Assembly (NCBI GenBank): GCA_036852015.1
Contig: JAANDG010000263.1
Coordinates: 62,001 to 126,000 of the forward strand
Reading direction: 5' to 3'
Length of the DNA stretch: 64,000 nt
Origin: Pelodera strongyloides
Taxonomy: Eukaryota > Nematoda > Chromadorea > Rhabditida > Rhabditidae
The position numbers were made by a program, and so were the translations under genes. Of this stretch, positions 1 to 11,640 are shown piece after piece; the first letter of the stretch is position 1, and each line of letters begins with the position of its first letter. The notes under the pieces are model-generated. The model saw only the letters and a program-made list of their open reading frames with translations, was not told the DNA's origin and made no database searches.

Positions 1-424
1 GAGATCTAGTTTCCTTGAGGAATTTTGTTGCATAAAATAAAGACCCGTTATTGGGGTAATATAGAACTTTCGGTGCGAGCAAATTTCACCCCAGTAATTC
101 GACAGGTTTTCGCTGCTCGTGTATTCCTAAGGCACACAAGTGATAAAAACCCTAGCTATCGTACCCTATGGTGTACACATAACAAAGTACGTAAAAAATT
201 GAGCAAAATCAATCAAGTACAAACTTGAGCAACGTAAATGAATGGGTGGCCTAAACAGCTCCAGCAAATGGCCAACGAGCGAGTGTATATCACGATATAA
301 AATGTGGTTCTGAAACGTATATTCGATATTTCAGGCGAGAACGGAACCCAAGTTGTAAATCCGATACAGTACATGTCTAAAAACCAGGCGCCATACCACT
401 TTAAAATGTAACAAATTGGTAACC

Positions 425-3400
425 CTATTGATATGTGGGAGGTTGATGAGCGCCAAAAAGCATCTGGTTAATCAATAAGGGATTGAAAAAGGGATTATAA
501 AAGGGGAGCGTATTAGAGAATGGAGACATTGGGAACTGAAACAACGAAGGGGGAGGTAACGTCTTCCCGGCTGGGGAATCTCTACCCAGGGAAGTTGTGG
601 CGAAAGAACTCGGGAGGGAACTGGGTACCGAAGTCGAGGGAAGGAGTAGGGGAGAACCAACGAACATTGGGGAACCGGGCATTCCCCAGGGAAACCTCCC
701 GGACAAGGGAGACTCGCTCGGGTGGGAGAGGGAGAGCCTGAAAGAAGGGAGTTTGAAAAAAAAGATTCTGGTTTCTTCCATAACATATAATATCTATAGG
801 ATAAATAAGATATAGTCTAAACTGCGGATTTTCCAATACACAACTGGGCATTATTATCATTCAAGTGAATCATGTGAAACATAAAAGATACACAAGTCGG
901 AAAGAAAGGTTTCAGTTTCGGTTTCAGTTTCGGTTTCGGTTTCGGTTTCAGTTTCGGGTTCGGTTTCGGTTTCAGTTTCAGTTTCGATTTCAGTTTCGGT
1001 CATAAAGTAGAATAAACCGTACCGTTTTGGCGAAGGCGTGGATGAGTCCGAAGGGGACGAGGTCGACCTTTTTCTTTCCAAAGAAGAAGCCCCACCGTCA
1101 CGGAATCCCTTCGCAAATGGATTGTGTTCAATCTGAATTTCTGATTTTCAGCATTTAAAGAGGTATAGCACGCAATTTTTTAAACGCATCGGCATGTTGG
1201 GCACCAGTGCCTAGATCTATTTATGCTAAATAGGCAACCAACTAGAGTTTTGGTACACTGGTGATTTCTTACGTTACCCGTTATATTCTTTCATGTGTTT
1301 CTACAGTGTAACACAATTTCTGCAGAGTAACACAGAGTGCAATATCCTACTAAGCCTACCTTCAATTGTGTAATTGTCTGATTCTGGTACGCGGTGACTG
1401 CGATGAATTCAGTGCATTCGACCCGGAATACGGCAACTGGGGCTGGAGGTTCCGATGATACTGGCATTGCCTGAAAGATACGTAAACTTATACTTTCCCA
1501 TTTCGCTGCGGCAAACAAACGGATTGCAGAGCGAAGTCTGTGCCGCGCACAGGCCCGAGATTCTCATTGTAACAGATAAAGTGCGCCCCGTACTCTAACT
1601 ACTCTAGCTATCTATGAAGAAAATATTCTCGAACTATTTATGAAGAAAATATAATCAAAAGTAAATTATTATACAATAATGTAGTATAAGTAAAACGTAC
1701 GGGATGGATTCCGCCGTGAGGCTCAGCGACTTTGAATATCGTCAGAACGGGAATGTACTTGTGCATAGAGTTGAGGATTATCTGAAAAGGGAAAATAAAT
1801 AAGAGTGCTTATTTCAGATTAGGTAATATGTTATTAGACAGTTATATGTTACACATCACATACGAGAAATTACATATTACATAAATTAATCATTACAAGT
1901 AAGCAGTATGATTTTTTAGTTTCTCTGTAAGTTACTTGTCTTGTGGTAAGTAGGAGCTTAGTCCCGTAAATATTATTGGAACAATTTACAATATAAACTA
2001 GTATTTTCATTGGGTCCCCAATGTTCAGTCAATTTAGCTACACTACGTTTATTATCTTGATAAACTATTCTTATGCCCTCACTTCCCGTACTAGGATAAG
2101 TTATTCCTGTTGCATCATCGACAAAGAGTACCGTATATCAGTTTACGTAACCCGGCGTTCCGGAGGCACACTATCTGCACTCTAAATCATGACAACTATC
2201 CGTTGTCAATCTTACGGCGCGGCGCGCGTGCGGCTATCATAAAAGACATAAAATATCCACACGAGCCGAGTGGCCTTCAGCCCGAGTGATAGAGTTATAT
2301 GTTGAGCAAATTAGCGGAGATTAGGCGGAACCATATCTATTTGTTTTATGAATTGGGATAATACGGTAGAACGTAGATGTAGATTTTGGGGAGCTTACTG
2401 TAGACAGGTAGAAGGAAAAATTAGTAAAGGTTAAAGCTAAATACCGGCCGGTTTTTGAAACGCGTAGTGGACAACTGAATTCTTACGTATTTATGCAATG
2501 TTGCTCGAATTTGGCTCGATTTCTTATTCTAATTTATGGTCATTTGCATAAGTTGCATGAGTATGCTGGTGTACTCGATGCGTTTCAAAAACCGGCAGGT
2601 TGGATCTAGTGATATTAGATTGTTTCAGTTATTAGTATTCATGAAGGGTATCACCGTATCACTGTTCATGCTAATTAGCATTGCTCATTGTTATCGATTC
2701 GGCATAAACTTAATTTGAATATTTGAATATTTATATTTATTATACTCATTAAAAGAGCGCAACGCCGTGAGAGACGATGAAAAAGAAAAATCAAGGTAGA
2801 TGATATAGATACTTGGAAATAATTTCCACCAACAGTATATCGATTGTAATTCCACAACACAAGGTTAATAAAGAAAACGATGATGATAGCGAATCAAAGA
2901 ACTTGGTCCCACACAAACAGCCAAACCGTATTTTATATTTTTAGTTTAGCTTAGCCACGTTACCTCAACAAAAGTACTACGCGTTCACGTTCTCAACAAT
3001 CCTAAACGTGCCACACATAAAAGTACAACAAGCAATACAACAAGTAAATACATTCTCAGGGCCATCATATAAAGAAAGTAGGGGCCTAGCATCGTCACTA
3101 CCCTCCACCCGCAGGAGTCCGCATGCGCTACGTAGCTAAACCACTTATAAGCTAAGGAAAAGGGTTAACTGTTTATGTAGAACCTCCTTCTTATTATTCT
3201 TCACGAGAGTAACGTATAAGTCTGTATATTTGCTTGAGTATACATGCACATGGTGTTGCATTAGTGAATTGGTGTCTTTGAAAAGGCCAGTGAATATAAA
3301 TTTAAAGAAAAGAAAGAATTATGATTTATCCCGTTGTTGCCGATAGTCGTTCCAGCATGCTGTAAATTCCACTAATTGATGGTCAGCGTATTCAGGTGGA

Positions 3401-6400
3401 TTGTCGCATGTTAATTGAACACAGCACAAGAGTATGCGTATTGTATACGATGCCTTTTTGTTTTGTTTTGGGAGGTATTTGTTTCCAGGTTAAAGCGAAC
3501 TATCGGCCGGTTTTTGAAGCACATCCTGAGCATTTTCATTTTACTACATCATATACAAATGGACATAATTTAGAATAAAAAATCGACCTCAATTCGTCCC
3601 CACTTAATAAGAATACAATTGTCCACGATGCGTTTCAAAAACCGGCCAGTTATCATTTAGGCTTAAATCATTTAGACCTAGGTTAGGACTTCGGCTTTAT
3701 CTTATCGATTTTCTTTGATAATTTGGCTTACTAGAAAGTATGCTATGCTAAATTCCCCATGTTTTGCCTAATAGCCGTAGTGTAGTACATGCTAATAAAC
3801 AATCAAGGAGTCACTAGAAGAAAGAGATGTTATCTTTATGTTGTAGATTGTCCCACAGGCTAAGAGATCTTTATCACTGGCCCGCGGTTATATTGTACCC
3901 GTGCATGCGCGGTGCTAATTGTCAGGCCCCCGAGGGCGCGTACCCTGGCTTAGACCCGATAAGCCCTGTAAGCGCACCGTGCCGCCACCCGAAGTGAAAA
4001 CTTTGCAATTGGCAATAAATTGGAAGATAAGGTGGAAGTGCTACCCAGGGAACGAGGATTAACAAGGAGATATAATGAGAATATATATAGCCTTAATAAG
4101 TAAAACAAATATATCACGATTGGGCGAAGAGAAACAGCGAACGCTTATGGGTCTCGTTACGAACCCCGTCGATATATAGGATTTGCCATATATTTTAGGA
4201 AGGGAAATACCATATGAGCCAGGGTCATAATTCATAAACAGAAGTTGGTGTATCTAATAACAAACCTGACAGTAAACTTCTAAGTAATCCTGAGTTTGTA
4301 TAAATGGTCAGAAACGTATTTTACTTGGTACACCTCAACATTTCTTACAGTAAGTAAACAGGTTTGTATAGTTGCCGACATACGTTTTAGCTTTAAAGCG
4401 AAATAAAGGCCGGTTTTTGAAACGCATCCAGTACACCATGATTCTTATTCGTTATATGCTAATGAGCATAATTTAGCATAAAAACTAGACCCCAATTCGA
4501 CCTCCACTTCGCATAACTGCATAAGAATGCAGATATTTGAGATGCGTTTCAAAATCCGGCCGGTATTACGCTTTAAGAAGATATAGATAAACTTACATGA
4601 CTCGGGCATTCATCCTTGGTGTTGTTGGTGATTTTGACCTTTTCAAAGTTGACCGGGCCTCTCATCCAGTTACTCCCGGGCATAAGGCCGTCGGAATGCC
4701 GCACAGCTTTTGGCCTGGCGGTGGGAGGATCGCCCCGGCCGGCGGGTTTCCACTTGCCCTCGTTGAATTTGTACCTGAAGAGGCTAATATAAAGCGTCTA
4801 TAAACTATCTGAATATGGTAAAAAAAACATCGGAAGGAAGGATAGACCCATATCCAGCAAAGGCGACTGAAATAGACTATTTGCCCGCGGTTTTGGTTAG
4901 TAAGGGTTAACGGTGGCATTTGGGTTTCAATGTTATTCTCCATTTTGAAAATTTTTTATTTGCACAAGATTGTCGCCTAGGATATATGATTCTAAGGCCA
5001 AATAAGTCTCTATATCTGCCAGGTGTAACTCCAGTAGCACTCCGTAAATAGCGCAATGGACACACTCTAACTTTGCAGTTGATAGCCCCTATTAGAAGTT
5101 CGGCGCCCAGTTGGGGGTCTACGTATTTGAATAGTTTTTGATGAGGCACAACAGAAAGAATCTTACGTGATTATGAATTACTAAAAGTTTTATTTTCATT
5201 TTTATAAATAGTACGAATGTAAGTTTAGTATGAAAGGTACCAAAAACTACACTCATTCCGATTATTGCAACCTTCGGGTTATGCGCAGCACCAAATCGGG
5301 AAACACATTTTTTCCCAAATCGTTGCCGCGCGTCACTCATCGGTTCTCAGTGAGACGCAACGAAACAAGTCATTTGGTACATATAAAAAAAGCTATGATA
5401 TAGTTGATTTTGCAGAAAAGAGCATGTTTGGAAGGAATTCAGGAAAATTACTGTAAAAAAACCCATTCCACAACTGAGTTGTCCCCGAGTGGCCACCCGG
5501 AGAACTACCGTAGTCACGTACAATTTGAACGTTTTAGTGTAATTTGAGTGGATTCAAACTTCGGAAGCTTCGAATTATATTTGTTTAAATATCTCGTATC
5601 TAGCCGTTGCCATAATGTTCAGGATTGTTAACAAACAAATCACAAAAAATGAGTGTAAATTGGCAGTTTGCAAATTATTATGGCACCACAATTAGGTAAC
5701 ACATTTGCATACTTCATTTGGATAGTATATCATGCAAGAGCGTGAATTATGGGTCATTATAGTGATTGGAGTAGTGCCACTGGCCTTTTGTTAGCGAAAT
5801 CACATAGTGGAAATAAGTTCGCAGAGAAATAAAAAATTTTTGGAAACCTTGGTAATGAAAATGCTTTTAATTGAGCCAAACGAAATTCAAGGTAATCAGA
5901 TCAATAACTTCAATCAATGAAGTCAAGTAATCGGTAATAATCAATAATAAGTTATCAAAGAGAGGAGGGGAGAAGAGAGCGTGGAGAGAGAGAGAGAGAG
6001 AGAGGAAGATGCGCAAAAACATCAGAATAAAGAAGCTCACCTATTATCATCGACCTGCTCAATCTGAAGGCACAACGCGTAGAAGGCGTCGGGTTCAAGT
6101 CCCTCGATTAAATATTCAAGTTTTGGGAACATTTTTCTGAAAATAAAATAAATTAAAGTGGGTTATTAACTACGGTATGGAATCGAAAGACTTTACAGCT
6201 AGGTGGTTGGTTGTTGGCTTCCCGTTTGAAGAAAAATACATGGATAACATCAGCTAAAAATTATTTGGCGTGGTAATTGTGAGAGTAAACCTATAAAAAA
6301 CATGAAGCTATGAATAAGTCACCTTATAAATAATATAATAAATAATGAGAGCTATCACTTACCGCCCGCTCTGTGTGACTACCATTTCCGTGGTGTACGC

Positions 6401-6463
6401 GTGAAATTTATCCCAAAGTTGTTGGTTGGACACGCGAACCGATACTTTTGCTTCAACCTTCAT
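425..6463 (-). CDS. T-box transcription factor (T-box gene A), 7 exons
   Basis: A T-box family DNA-binding transcription factor, expected to act in the nucleus on T-site promoters. Exons in coding order: 6463-6363, 6136-6041, 4774-4597, 1781-1701, 1470-1360, 1132-1023, 737-425. All junctions are GT-AG and the phases join into 329 codons plus stop. Visible T-box landmarks are LWDKFHAYTTEMVVTQSGR near residues 15-34, MFPKLEYLIEGLEPD, NWMRGPVNFEKVKITNN, SMHKYIPVLTIF, FIAVTAYQNQTITQLK and NPFAKGFRD. The last exon is a Pro/Ser/Phe-rich tail ending GAHQPPTYQ, plausible as a transactivation region. An AG acceptor lies 12 nt before the ATG. The third intron is 2.8 kb and holds three MITEs; the sixth contains a hexamer repeat. 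Intron positions in the DNA-binding domain match the second T-box gene at 38-45 kb, so they are paralogues. Which T-box subfamily it belongs to cannot be told by eye. Confidence 0.93.
908..1001. repeat. Hexamer microsatellite (GGTTTC/AGTTTC)n
   Basis: About 15 tandem hexamers alternating GGTTTC and AGTTTC lie in the last intron of T-box gene A, just after its sixth exon. Read on the coding strand they would give a Glu-Thr repeat, but this is past a good splice donor at 1022 and is probably intronic. Confidence 0.9.
2431..2600. mobile_element. TTAA-bounded MITE, CCGGCCGGTTTTTGAAACGC family
   Basis: The ends are inverted copies of each other: TTAAAGCTAAATACCGGCCGG on the left side (read in two parts) and GATGCGTTTCAAAAACCGG on the right. 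There is no coding sequence. It lies in the third intron of T-box gene A. The same terminal motif recurs at least ten times in this window. Confidence 0.8.
3490..3653. mobile_element. TTAA-bounded MITE, same family
   Basis: It starts TTAAAGCGAACTATCGGCCGG-like and ends GATGCGTTTCAAAAACCGGC. The inverted termini flank an A+T-rich core in the T-box A third intron. The right end is slightly eroded. Confidence 0.75.
4393..4576. mobile_element. TTAA-bounded MITE, same family
   Basis: Full-length copy with TTAAAGCGAAATAAAGGCC at the left and GGCCGGTATTACGCTTTAA at the right. It ends only 20 bp from the donor side of the third exon of T-box gene A. Confidence 0.8.
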
Positions 6464-6752
6464 CTTATGACTTTTCTGGAAAAAAAATTGAATTTCGATT
6501 ATGGCAAATGTCTAGATATTGTCCTCGAACAGTCATAAAAATAATAAGAATAATAAGAATAGTCGTCCGTCCGTTAGTGTGAACCGGTATCTATTGAAAA
6601 CGAAAATTAATGGGCTTTCAAATTTCAAAATATCCAAAAAAAATCGGTGTGATTCTGTCAATACTACCGTATTTCTACACGAAACCTGCATATATATTAT
6701 GGGAAATTAAAAAAAATATTCTCGTGTAGTTGTAAATTTTAAGCATACTTGG

Positions 6753-6989
6753 ATGCCCCATAAGAGTACAAGACAGAGAGTAACAAGCAAAATAGTAAGG
6801 AGTAAAAAAGATGGGAAGTGGTTTGACAATGAGCATATAGTGAACAAAATGTTGTCACAAATAAATGTGCTTTCAAAGTTTCATGGACAGCGTACAGATA
6901 TCGACTATGTAGAAATGAAGGAACTTCTTACAGACATAGCTGCTGATGTGCAAAGTATCACAATCAAAACAAAGTACCCTATTCCATAG
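6753..6989 (+). CDS. Small unrecognised ORF (78 aa)
   Basis: An open frame of 78 codons with a protein-like mixed composition (basic N-terminus, then Leu/Val/Asp-rich helical-looking sequence around NKMLSQINVLSKFHGQR). I do not recognise a family. It lies divergently upstream of T-box gene A, whose ATG is at 6463. A SINE-like sequence begins close after its stop, and a second short protein-like frame follows at 7244-7423. The two could be exons of one gene or pieces of an element split by the SINE. It could also be a chance frame. Confidence 0.25.
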   Translation: MPHKSTRQRVTSKIVRSKKDGKWFDNEHIVNKMLSQINVLSKFHGQRTDIDYVEMKELLTDIAADVQSITIKTKYPIP

Positions 6990-7089
6990 GTACCATTTCG
7001 AGAAGTACCCTAACACTCAATTCACAGTTATGGTAGGGGATACGCCTACCAAGCGAGTGCTGATTGGCTCCACGACGCTCCGCCCCCTC

Positions 7090-7205
7090 GCACCATAGCG
7101 GCGCACTGTAAGAAGGGTACCCTTGGGAGTTGAACCACCGACCATGTACCCTGGGGACCAGGAAGCATACCATTCCGCCATAAGAGGCAGATGCAGCGGT
7201 AGGGT
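7090..7205 (-). mobile_element. tRNA-derived SINE head
   Basis: On the minus strand the sequence has a pol III A-box-like stretch (TGGCGGAATGGTATGC) and, about 35 bp on, a B-box GGTTCAACTCC. Together they resemble a degenerate tRNA. The arms do not fold as a working tRNA, so a tRNA-derived SINE or tRNA pseudogene is the better reading. Confidence 0.55.
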
Positions 7206-7243
7206 ACCGGCAACTTTGGGGTTTAAAGCAGATGTAGTACGCA

Positions 7244-7423
7244 ATGTACAAAAGGTACAAGTGTGCCTTGGTGTGCACTCAAAGACACCGTCGTTTGGAG
7301 AAAGGTTTTGAAGTATTTTTGAAGGAAATAAAAAAACTGGGTGCAATACAGAGTGTAGCAACTTGTACTAAAAACTTCAATTCATGTCGAAACTGTGCGA
7401 AAAATCCTGCAGATTTATTGTAA
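7244..7423 (+). CDS. Small unrecognised ORF (59 aa) with a Cys pair
   Basis: A 59-codon frame with a Lys-rich amphipathic stretch (GFEVFLKEIKKLGAIQ) and a CRNC motif near the end, stopping at TAA 7421-7423. It looks protein-like but matches no family I know. It may continue the ORF at 6753-6989 across the intervening SINE-like sequence, since a possible donor (AAAGTACCC) lies near the end of that ORF. Low confidence that it is expressed. Confidence 0.2.
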   Translation: MYKRYKCALVCTQRHRRLEKGFEVFLKEIKKLGAIQSVATCTKNFNSCRNCAKNPADLL

Positions 7424-7605
7424 TCAGGGAGAATATACTAGAGAACGGTCATCGCTGACAATCAGAATCTAAACCTACACCATGAAAGATAGAATGTTCA
7501 TTGTGTTTCTTTATTTGTGCAGACATCCTAGTGACTTGAACGATAACTAACACTTTCAAGTTTTTGTAGTAAACACCAGTTGGATATGTATTTTGTAATG
7601 ATCTA

Positions 7606-7775
7606 AAACGACCAGTTTTGAAACGTATGATAGACGCTGTTTTCCGATGAAGTGGTATGCAAATTACTGCACGACTACTGCGCGATTATTTGACTGGATA
7701 TAGTAATTTGCATACAACATAGGAGAATGTACATGTCGCAAATACGTTTCAAAAACTGGCCGTTATTTCTCAAGT
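7606..7775. mobile_element. MITE, CGACCAGTTTTGAAACGT subfamily
   Basis: The inverted ends ACGACCAGTTTTGAAACGTA and AATACGTTTCAAAAACTGGC flank a core with GCACGACTACTGCGCGATTA. The same core occurs in the copy at 38525-38711, so both belong to one subfamily. Confidence 0.7.
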
Positions 7776-8424
7776 TATTCACACAACGCAGCTGAGCTCT
7801 ATTGTTTCTCACAAATGTACAAATGGTGAAAAAAATCGGCGGTTTTTTCATCATCAAGATCAAAGACGGGCTCATGTGGCCAGGAAGCAAGTATGTACTG
7901 TATGGGCCAGTGTTTAAATGAAGTTCCACAAGGAGCATCTAAACAATGTAGTGTATCTAATTAGCATATACTATGGACAGTGAATTGTTAAATACACTGT
8001 CCAAACCTAGCACCCAAGAAACAAGAAGGTAGGTAAAATATTTGCAAGCCATAATGTGACTTGTATCCGAAGTCTATAATATATCCATCCATGCGCACGC
8101 GGTTGTAAACTGCATCGTCGTCGACGAACACCTATTCTCCAAAACTACCAGAGGCGATCTCCCCACCGTAAATCCTATAAAGATTGACACAGTGATAAGT
8201 TACGAGATTGGGAAATGGAGCAATACCCGAGGCATATATGCTAATTTGGACTTGTATTCTAAAATAAACCGCAAATGGGGACTAACCCTTATTGTTAGCA
8301 ACTTAGCTATCAATCCTCAGCTAAGGTACTCTAGGGTTAGGCATGAATACATTGACATGACATACGCAAAAAAGTGTTGTATGTTGTTATGTTACGGTCT
8401 TCTGAAACTTTCAGTACATGAAGT

Positions 8425-8582
8425 ATACCGGCCGGTTTTTGAAACTCATCGTGGATAACTGAATTCTTACGTATTTATGCTAATTTGCTCGAATTTTACT
8501 CTATTTTTTTTATTCTATTTTATGGTCATTTGCATAAGATGCATAGGAATGCTGGTCTACTCGACGTGTTTCAAAAACGGGT
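8425..8582. mobile_element. MITE, CCGGCCGGTTTTTGAAAC family, truncated ends
   Basis: Left end ATACCGGCCGGTTTTTGAAA and right end CGTGTTTCAAAAACGGG. Its internal sequence closely resembles the copy at 2431-2600. Confidence 0.7.
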
Positions 8583-8950
8583 TTAGCAGAATAAGCAGTG
8601 GGTTGTTTCGTGCTCGGCTCTTCTGCTGCTCCTATACCGGTGCGGTTACTTGTGATGTCCGCTATGTGACCAGTTGGCCAGAACTAAGGCCACGAGCGGT
8701 TCCTTTATACCTGAACGCACTATTATGTAAGGGCGTAGTCGATTATGCACCCTTAGTACGGGTTGTAAAGCTGTAGAGCTTTGGGCAGAATTCATTTATG
8801 ATTATTAATAGTGTTTTTGGTGTTTTTTTCACTGAGGGGAGACAAGTACTGTATGAAAAGGGAGAGGATTCGGGCAAATATTTGGTTACTTTTGTGACAC
8901 ATATTGGCCATATTCGTTCAATAACACGGACATTTTTATAGGTAAGAATA

Positions 8951-8952
8951 GG

Positions 8953-8994
<42 letters not shown>
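8951..8994. repeat. (TA)n microsatellite
   Basis: An almost pure TA run of about 44 bp with one G interruption. Confidence 0.95.
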
Positions 8995-8996
<2 letters not shown>

Positions 8997-9682
8997 CCTA
9001 AAGCTATGTTAATCTCCTTTGCTCACTTTAGAGTACTTTTTGGAAGCATTAGAAATTTGCTCTGAAAAAAAAACGTGTTAGTAGTGTTGCCTGTTATGTA
9101 CGAAGGCAACGTTATAATAGATGAAAGTCCTCATTATAAATGAGGAAACTTTGTTCAAGTGCCCCCACGATTTGAAACCACAGGGAACCCGTCGCTAGCC
9201 GGTCCCCAAACGGTTTTCACCGAAAAAAAATCTTTTGTGACTAATTAGCGACCATTTGCTGACCATGTGGTGACCAGTTCACGGCGGTTTTTGAGGAAAA
9301 TTGGCACGATATGGTCACTAAAGTGGTCACCAAATGGATTGACCCACGAAGTAACCAGGGAGCCGTCACCAAATGGTACCTCCGTTTCCTACACAGTTGG
9401 TGCAATAAAGAGAATACAAAAGTTGGGGTGAAAGTGGAAAAAGCTGGGGTGGGATGAAAGCCAAACTATTTTTTAAATTTGCAAAATTAGCGTGGTCAAT
9501 AAATCAAAAGCTGTATACTTACTTTTCTATGGTTCTCTGTGTTCTCGCTTGTTGTATCGCTTGCGCGTAGTAGTTCAAAACAGGGATGAAGCTTTGACTA
9601 CAGGCTCCTCAGCAGCTACCGACAAGCTCAGAAGTCAAGTTCTTCAAGGTCTTCACAACGCGAAACTAGGCGGGTGCGCGGC

Positions 9683-9959
9683 GGCGAAAAAAAGGGGTTC
9701 GTCCAGGTTTCGCCGCGCGCGTCACCCAGTCTTCGCCAGACACAGACTCTCGCCTGGTATGCTCAGAAAAAGGGCGGCGCACCGACCGGAAAATGTAAAA
9801 CCGATACAGAAACAGATAAAAGGATGCGCGACGCTTTCGCCCAATCTTCGCCGATTTTCGCGAAAGGGTAGTCAGTGCACTCGCCGGGACCTGGCGAGAG
9901 TCCGGCGAAGAATGGGCGAAGTGCGCGGCGAAACGTGGGCGAGCCCCTTTTTTTTCGGC
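9683..9959. mobile_element. GC-rich foldback element
   Basis: Left arm GGCGAAAAAAAGGGG...TTTCGCCGCGCG...CTTCGCCAGAC is repeated, inverted and diverged, on the right as ...GTCCGGCGAAGAATGGGCG...CGCGGCGAAACG...CCCCTTTTTTTTCGGC. The arms are about 75 bp around a 120-bp centre. The element is much more G+C-rich than its surroundings. A 205-codon open frame across it is explained by this composition and is not taken as a gene. Confidence 0.7.
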
Positions 9960-10469
9960 ACTCACCAACCGAGTTTCGTCAGTACAAGCGCAGCAAAATA
10001 TCACTGTAATCGGCCAACAATAAGAATCTGGATGAGGACCAAAAAAAAGACTCGAATAATTTTTTTAAAGTGTTTTCTGTTCATCGATGTACGAATTCAA
10101 CTACACTAAATTATGAGATTAAATTAAAAGCAACCTTTATCAAAGCCGAAAATTAACAACAAAGTTGTTTACATTTTTTGTATTCTTTTTTTCCTTCAAA
10201 AAGAAACTATGTCCTCTCATTACTTAATTGTGATGGCCCAATTTCGGAGATTCATTTCTATGTAATTATATGCATTCGTGCTGCCAATTGCGAAAATTTG
10301 CCAGTGAATGATAAAAGGTTGCTCTCTACCGTAGCAGAGCAGCCACAGAATTACATTTCAAAGTTACAGTAATTACACACAATTTATTTTTAATTTTTTC
10401 ATGAACAATTTTTTCGTTGTTCTCCCGTTTTTCGTTGTTATGCGTTTGATGGAGACATATTTTTTTCAT

Positions 10470-11000
10470 ATTTCATGTTTCATTAAAAGTTTCTGTAGGT
10501 CTCGCTTGTTTTTGATAATCTGTCTGTGCCCCAATGTGAGACCATCCGCGCTTTCTTCAAAACTTTTATTTACAAATTTGTTCAGTAAAAGGTCGAGTAA
10601 CTTTTTATACCTGATGAGCTAAATGGCTTTCTTCGTTACTGTTAGACACAACAGTGTGTTTGCCCTTCAATCTAGCTTCCTGCCTCAGTGCTCTATCTAT
10701 CTTTTTTTTTAAAGTCAGACCAGATTCAACATTTTTGTATGTCCTGCTGATTCGCACCAAAATTCTTGAGATACTTTCATTATATGAGAAAATTGACCGG
10801 ATCGAGCCTTTTTGCCCTCGGCAGATATATGCAAGCAACATATAAGAGGGGCCCTCTTATATGTTGCCCGGATGTATATATTCATTACCGGTTGTATTTT
10901 TATGGTTCATTGACTCCGAGGTACATAGTGTGTTTCGCGGCGTCTAACTTTTTTTGCAGTCGTTTGGTTTTAACGGTCTGGATTTACATTTTAGCTTACT
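10470..11000 (-). pseudogene. Decayed non-LTR retrotransposon ORF1-like relic
   Basis: In several broken minus-strand frames I see, in order, a basic coiled-coil-like piece (RLQKKLDAAKHTMYLGVNE), then YICRGQKGSIRSIFSY, then LTLKKKIDRALRQEARLKG, then a Lys/Leu-rich tail (SADGLTLGHRQIIKNKRDL). This order (coiled coil, RNxVxxxGxxE-like strand, (K)PRPI-like segment, LRxEARxKG helix) is that of retrotransposon ORF1 proteins with an RRM-like core. The LRQEAR motif is shared with the ORF at 43.2-43.9 kb. Stops and frameshifts mark it as inactive. No reverse transcriptase remnant was recognised next to it. Confidence 0.45.
10835..10867. repeat. Perfect 16-bp inverted repeat with 1-nt centre
   Basis: The arm GCAACATATAAGAGGG is followed by one G and then its exact reverse complement. 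Its function is unknown; it may be the core of a small foldback element. Confidence 0.85.
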
Positions 11001-11640
11001 TTTTTCACCAACTCTCTTCAAAATTCACCTGTGCCAGCAAATGGCTTTTATTTTAAATAGAACTTTAGTTTTTTCTCATAAAATATTTTTGGCGTTGAAC
11101 TTTTTTTTTGCTGTTTGGAGATAAGATTGAGTTGGAGTTGTGTGTGTATTAGTTGTTATCGCTACCCTGGTAAATTCAGAATTTCTTTTTTTTTAAATCA
11201 GAACAGCTGAAATTTTGAGCCAGTTTGTTGCATTAGTTGCCGTGTGTGAGAGAGCCTTCAAAAGTGTGCGAGGGCTTTGTATTATATGTTTGCTCTGTTC
11301 TTTCATTCTACCACTGTTATTGTTTCATGAGTTTAGATCCTTTTTAGTGTTGATACTCTACTTGAGATCTATATCTCCAAATTTACAACACCTATCTATC
11401 AGGAGGTAGCTGTAGCTTGGCCATTCGATTTTTTTGGTATCGGCTGTCGCGTAGCTGTCTCTGAGTCGTGGTTGTTCGGATCAGAGACTAGTGAAATTTT
11501 ACGAACAAGGTTTGACATCCATTTTTAGTCGGTTACGGTTTGTTAATAATACGCGCATATGATATTTGGACAGGACACTATTCGCTGGGAATTATTTATG
11601 AATAAATTAGTTTATCTTATTTATGCGCTCTGTCTTGCAG

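Larger units (their letters stand above)
7776..11640. other. Non-coding interval upstream of the AKAP1 5' exons
   Basis: Apart from the repeats, foldbacks and retrotransposon relic listed separately, I see no supported gene here. A stretch at 9240-9380 is rich in TGGTGACCA/TGGTCACC-type palindromic words. A possible exon at about 9590-9651 (plus) has a pyrimidine-rich acceptor and a frame containing SSAATDKLRSQVLQ, but the same DNA also has an exon-like minus frame, so neither is called. Confidence 0.5.

Noticed and set aside
1..424. Short frame at the left edge
   Set aside because: No motif; probably 3' flank of T-box A with a decayed MITE end near 400.
857..1022. Glu-Thr repeat protein extension of T-box A
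   Set aside because: It is translation of the hexamer microsatellite beyond the exon 6 donor; the in-phase Pro/Ser-rich exon at 737 is a better continuation.
6085..6115. GGGTTCAAGTCCC resembling a tRNA B box on the plus strand
   Set aside because: It is the antisense of coding sequence in T-box A exon 2 (LEPD region) and no A box or fold accompanies it.
8192..8776. Plus-strand frames of 88 and 99 codons
   Set aside because: They run through a MITE (8425-8582) and show no coding features.
9492..10109. 205-codon open frame on the plus strand
   Set aside because: It runs across the GC-rich foldback element, whose arms are inverted copies; composition and stop-codon scarcity explain it, and an antisense frame is also open.
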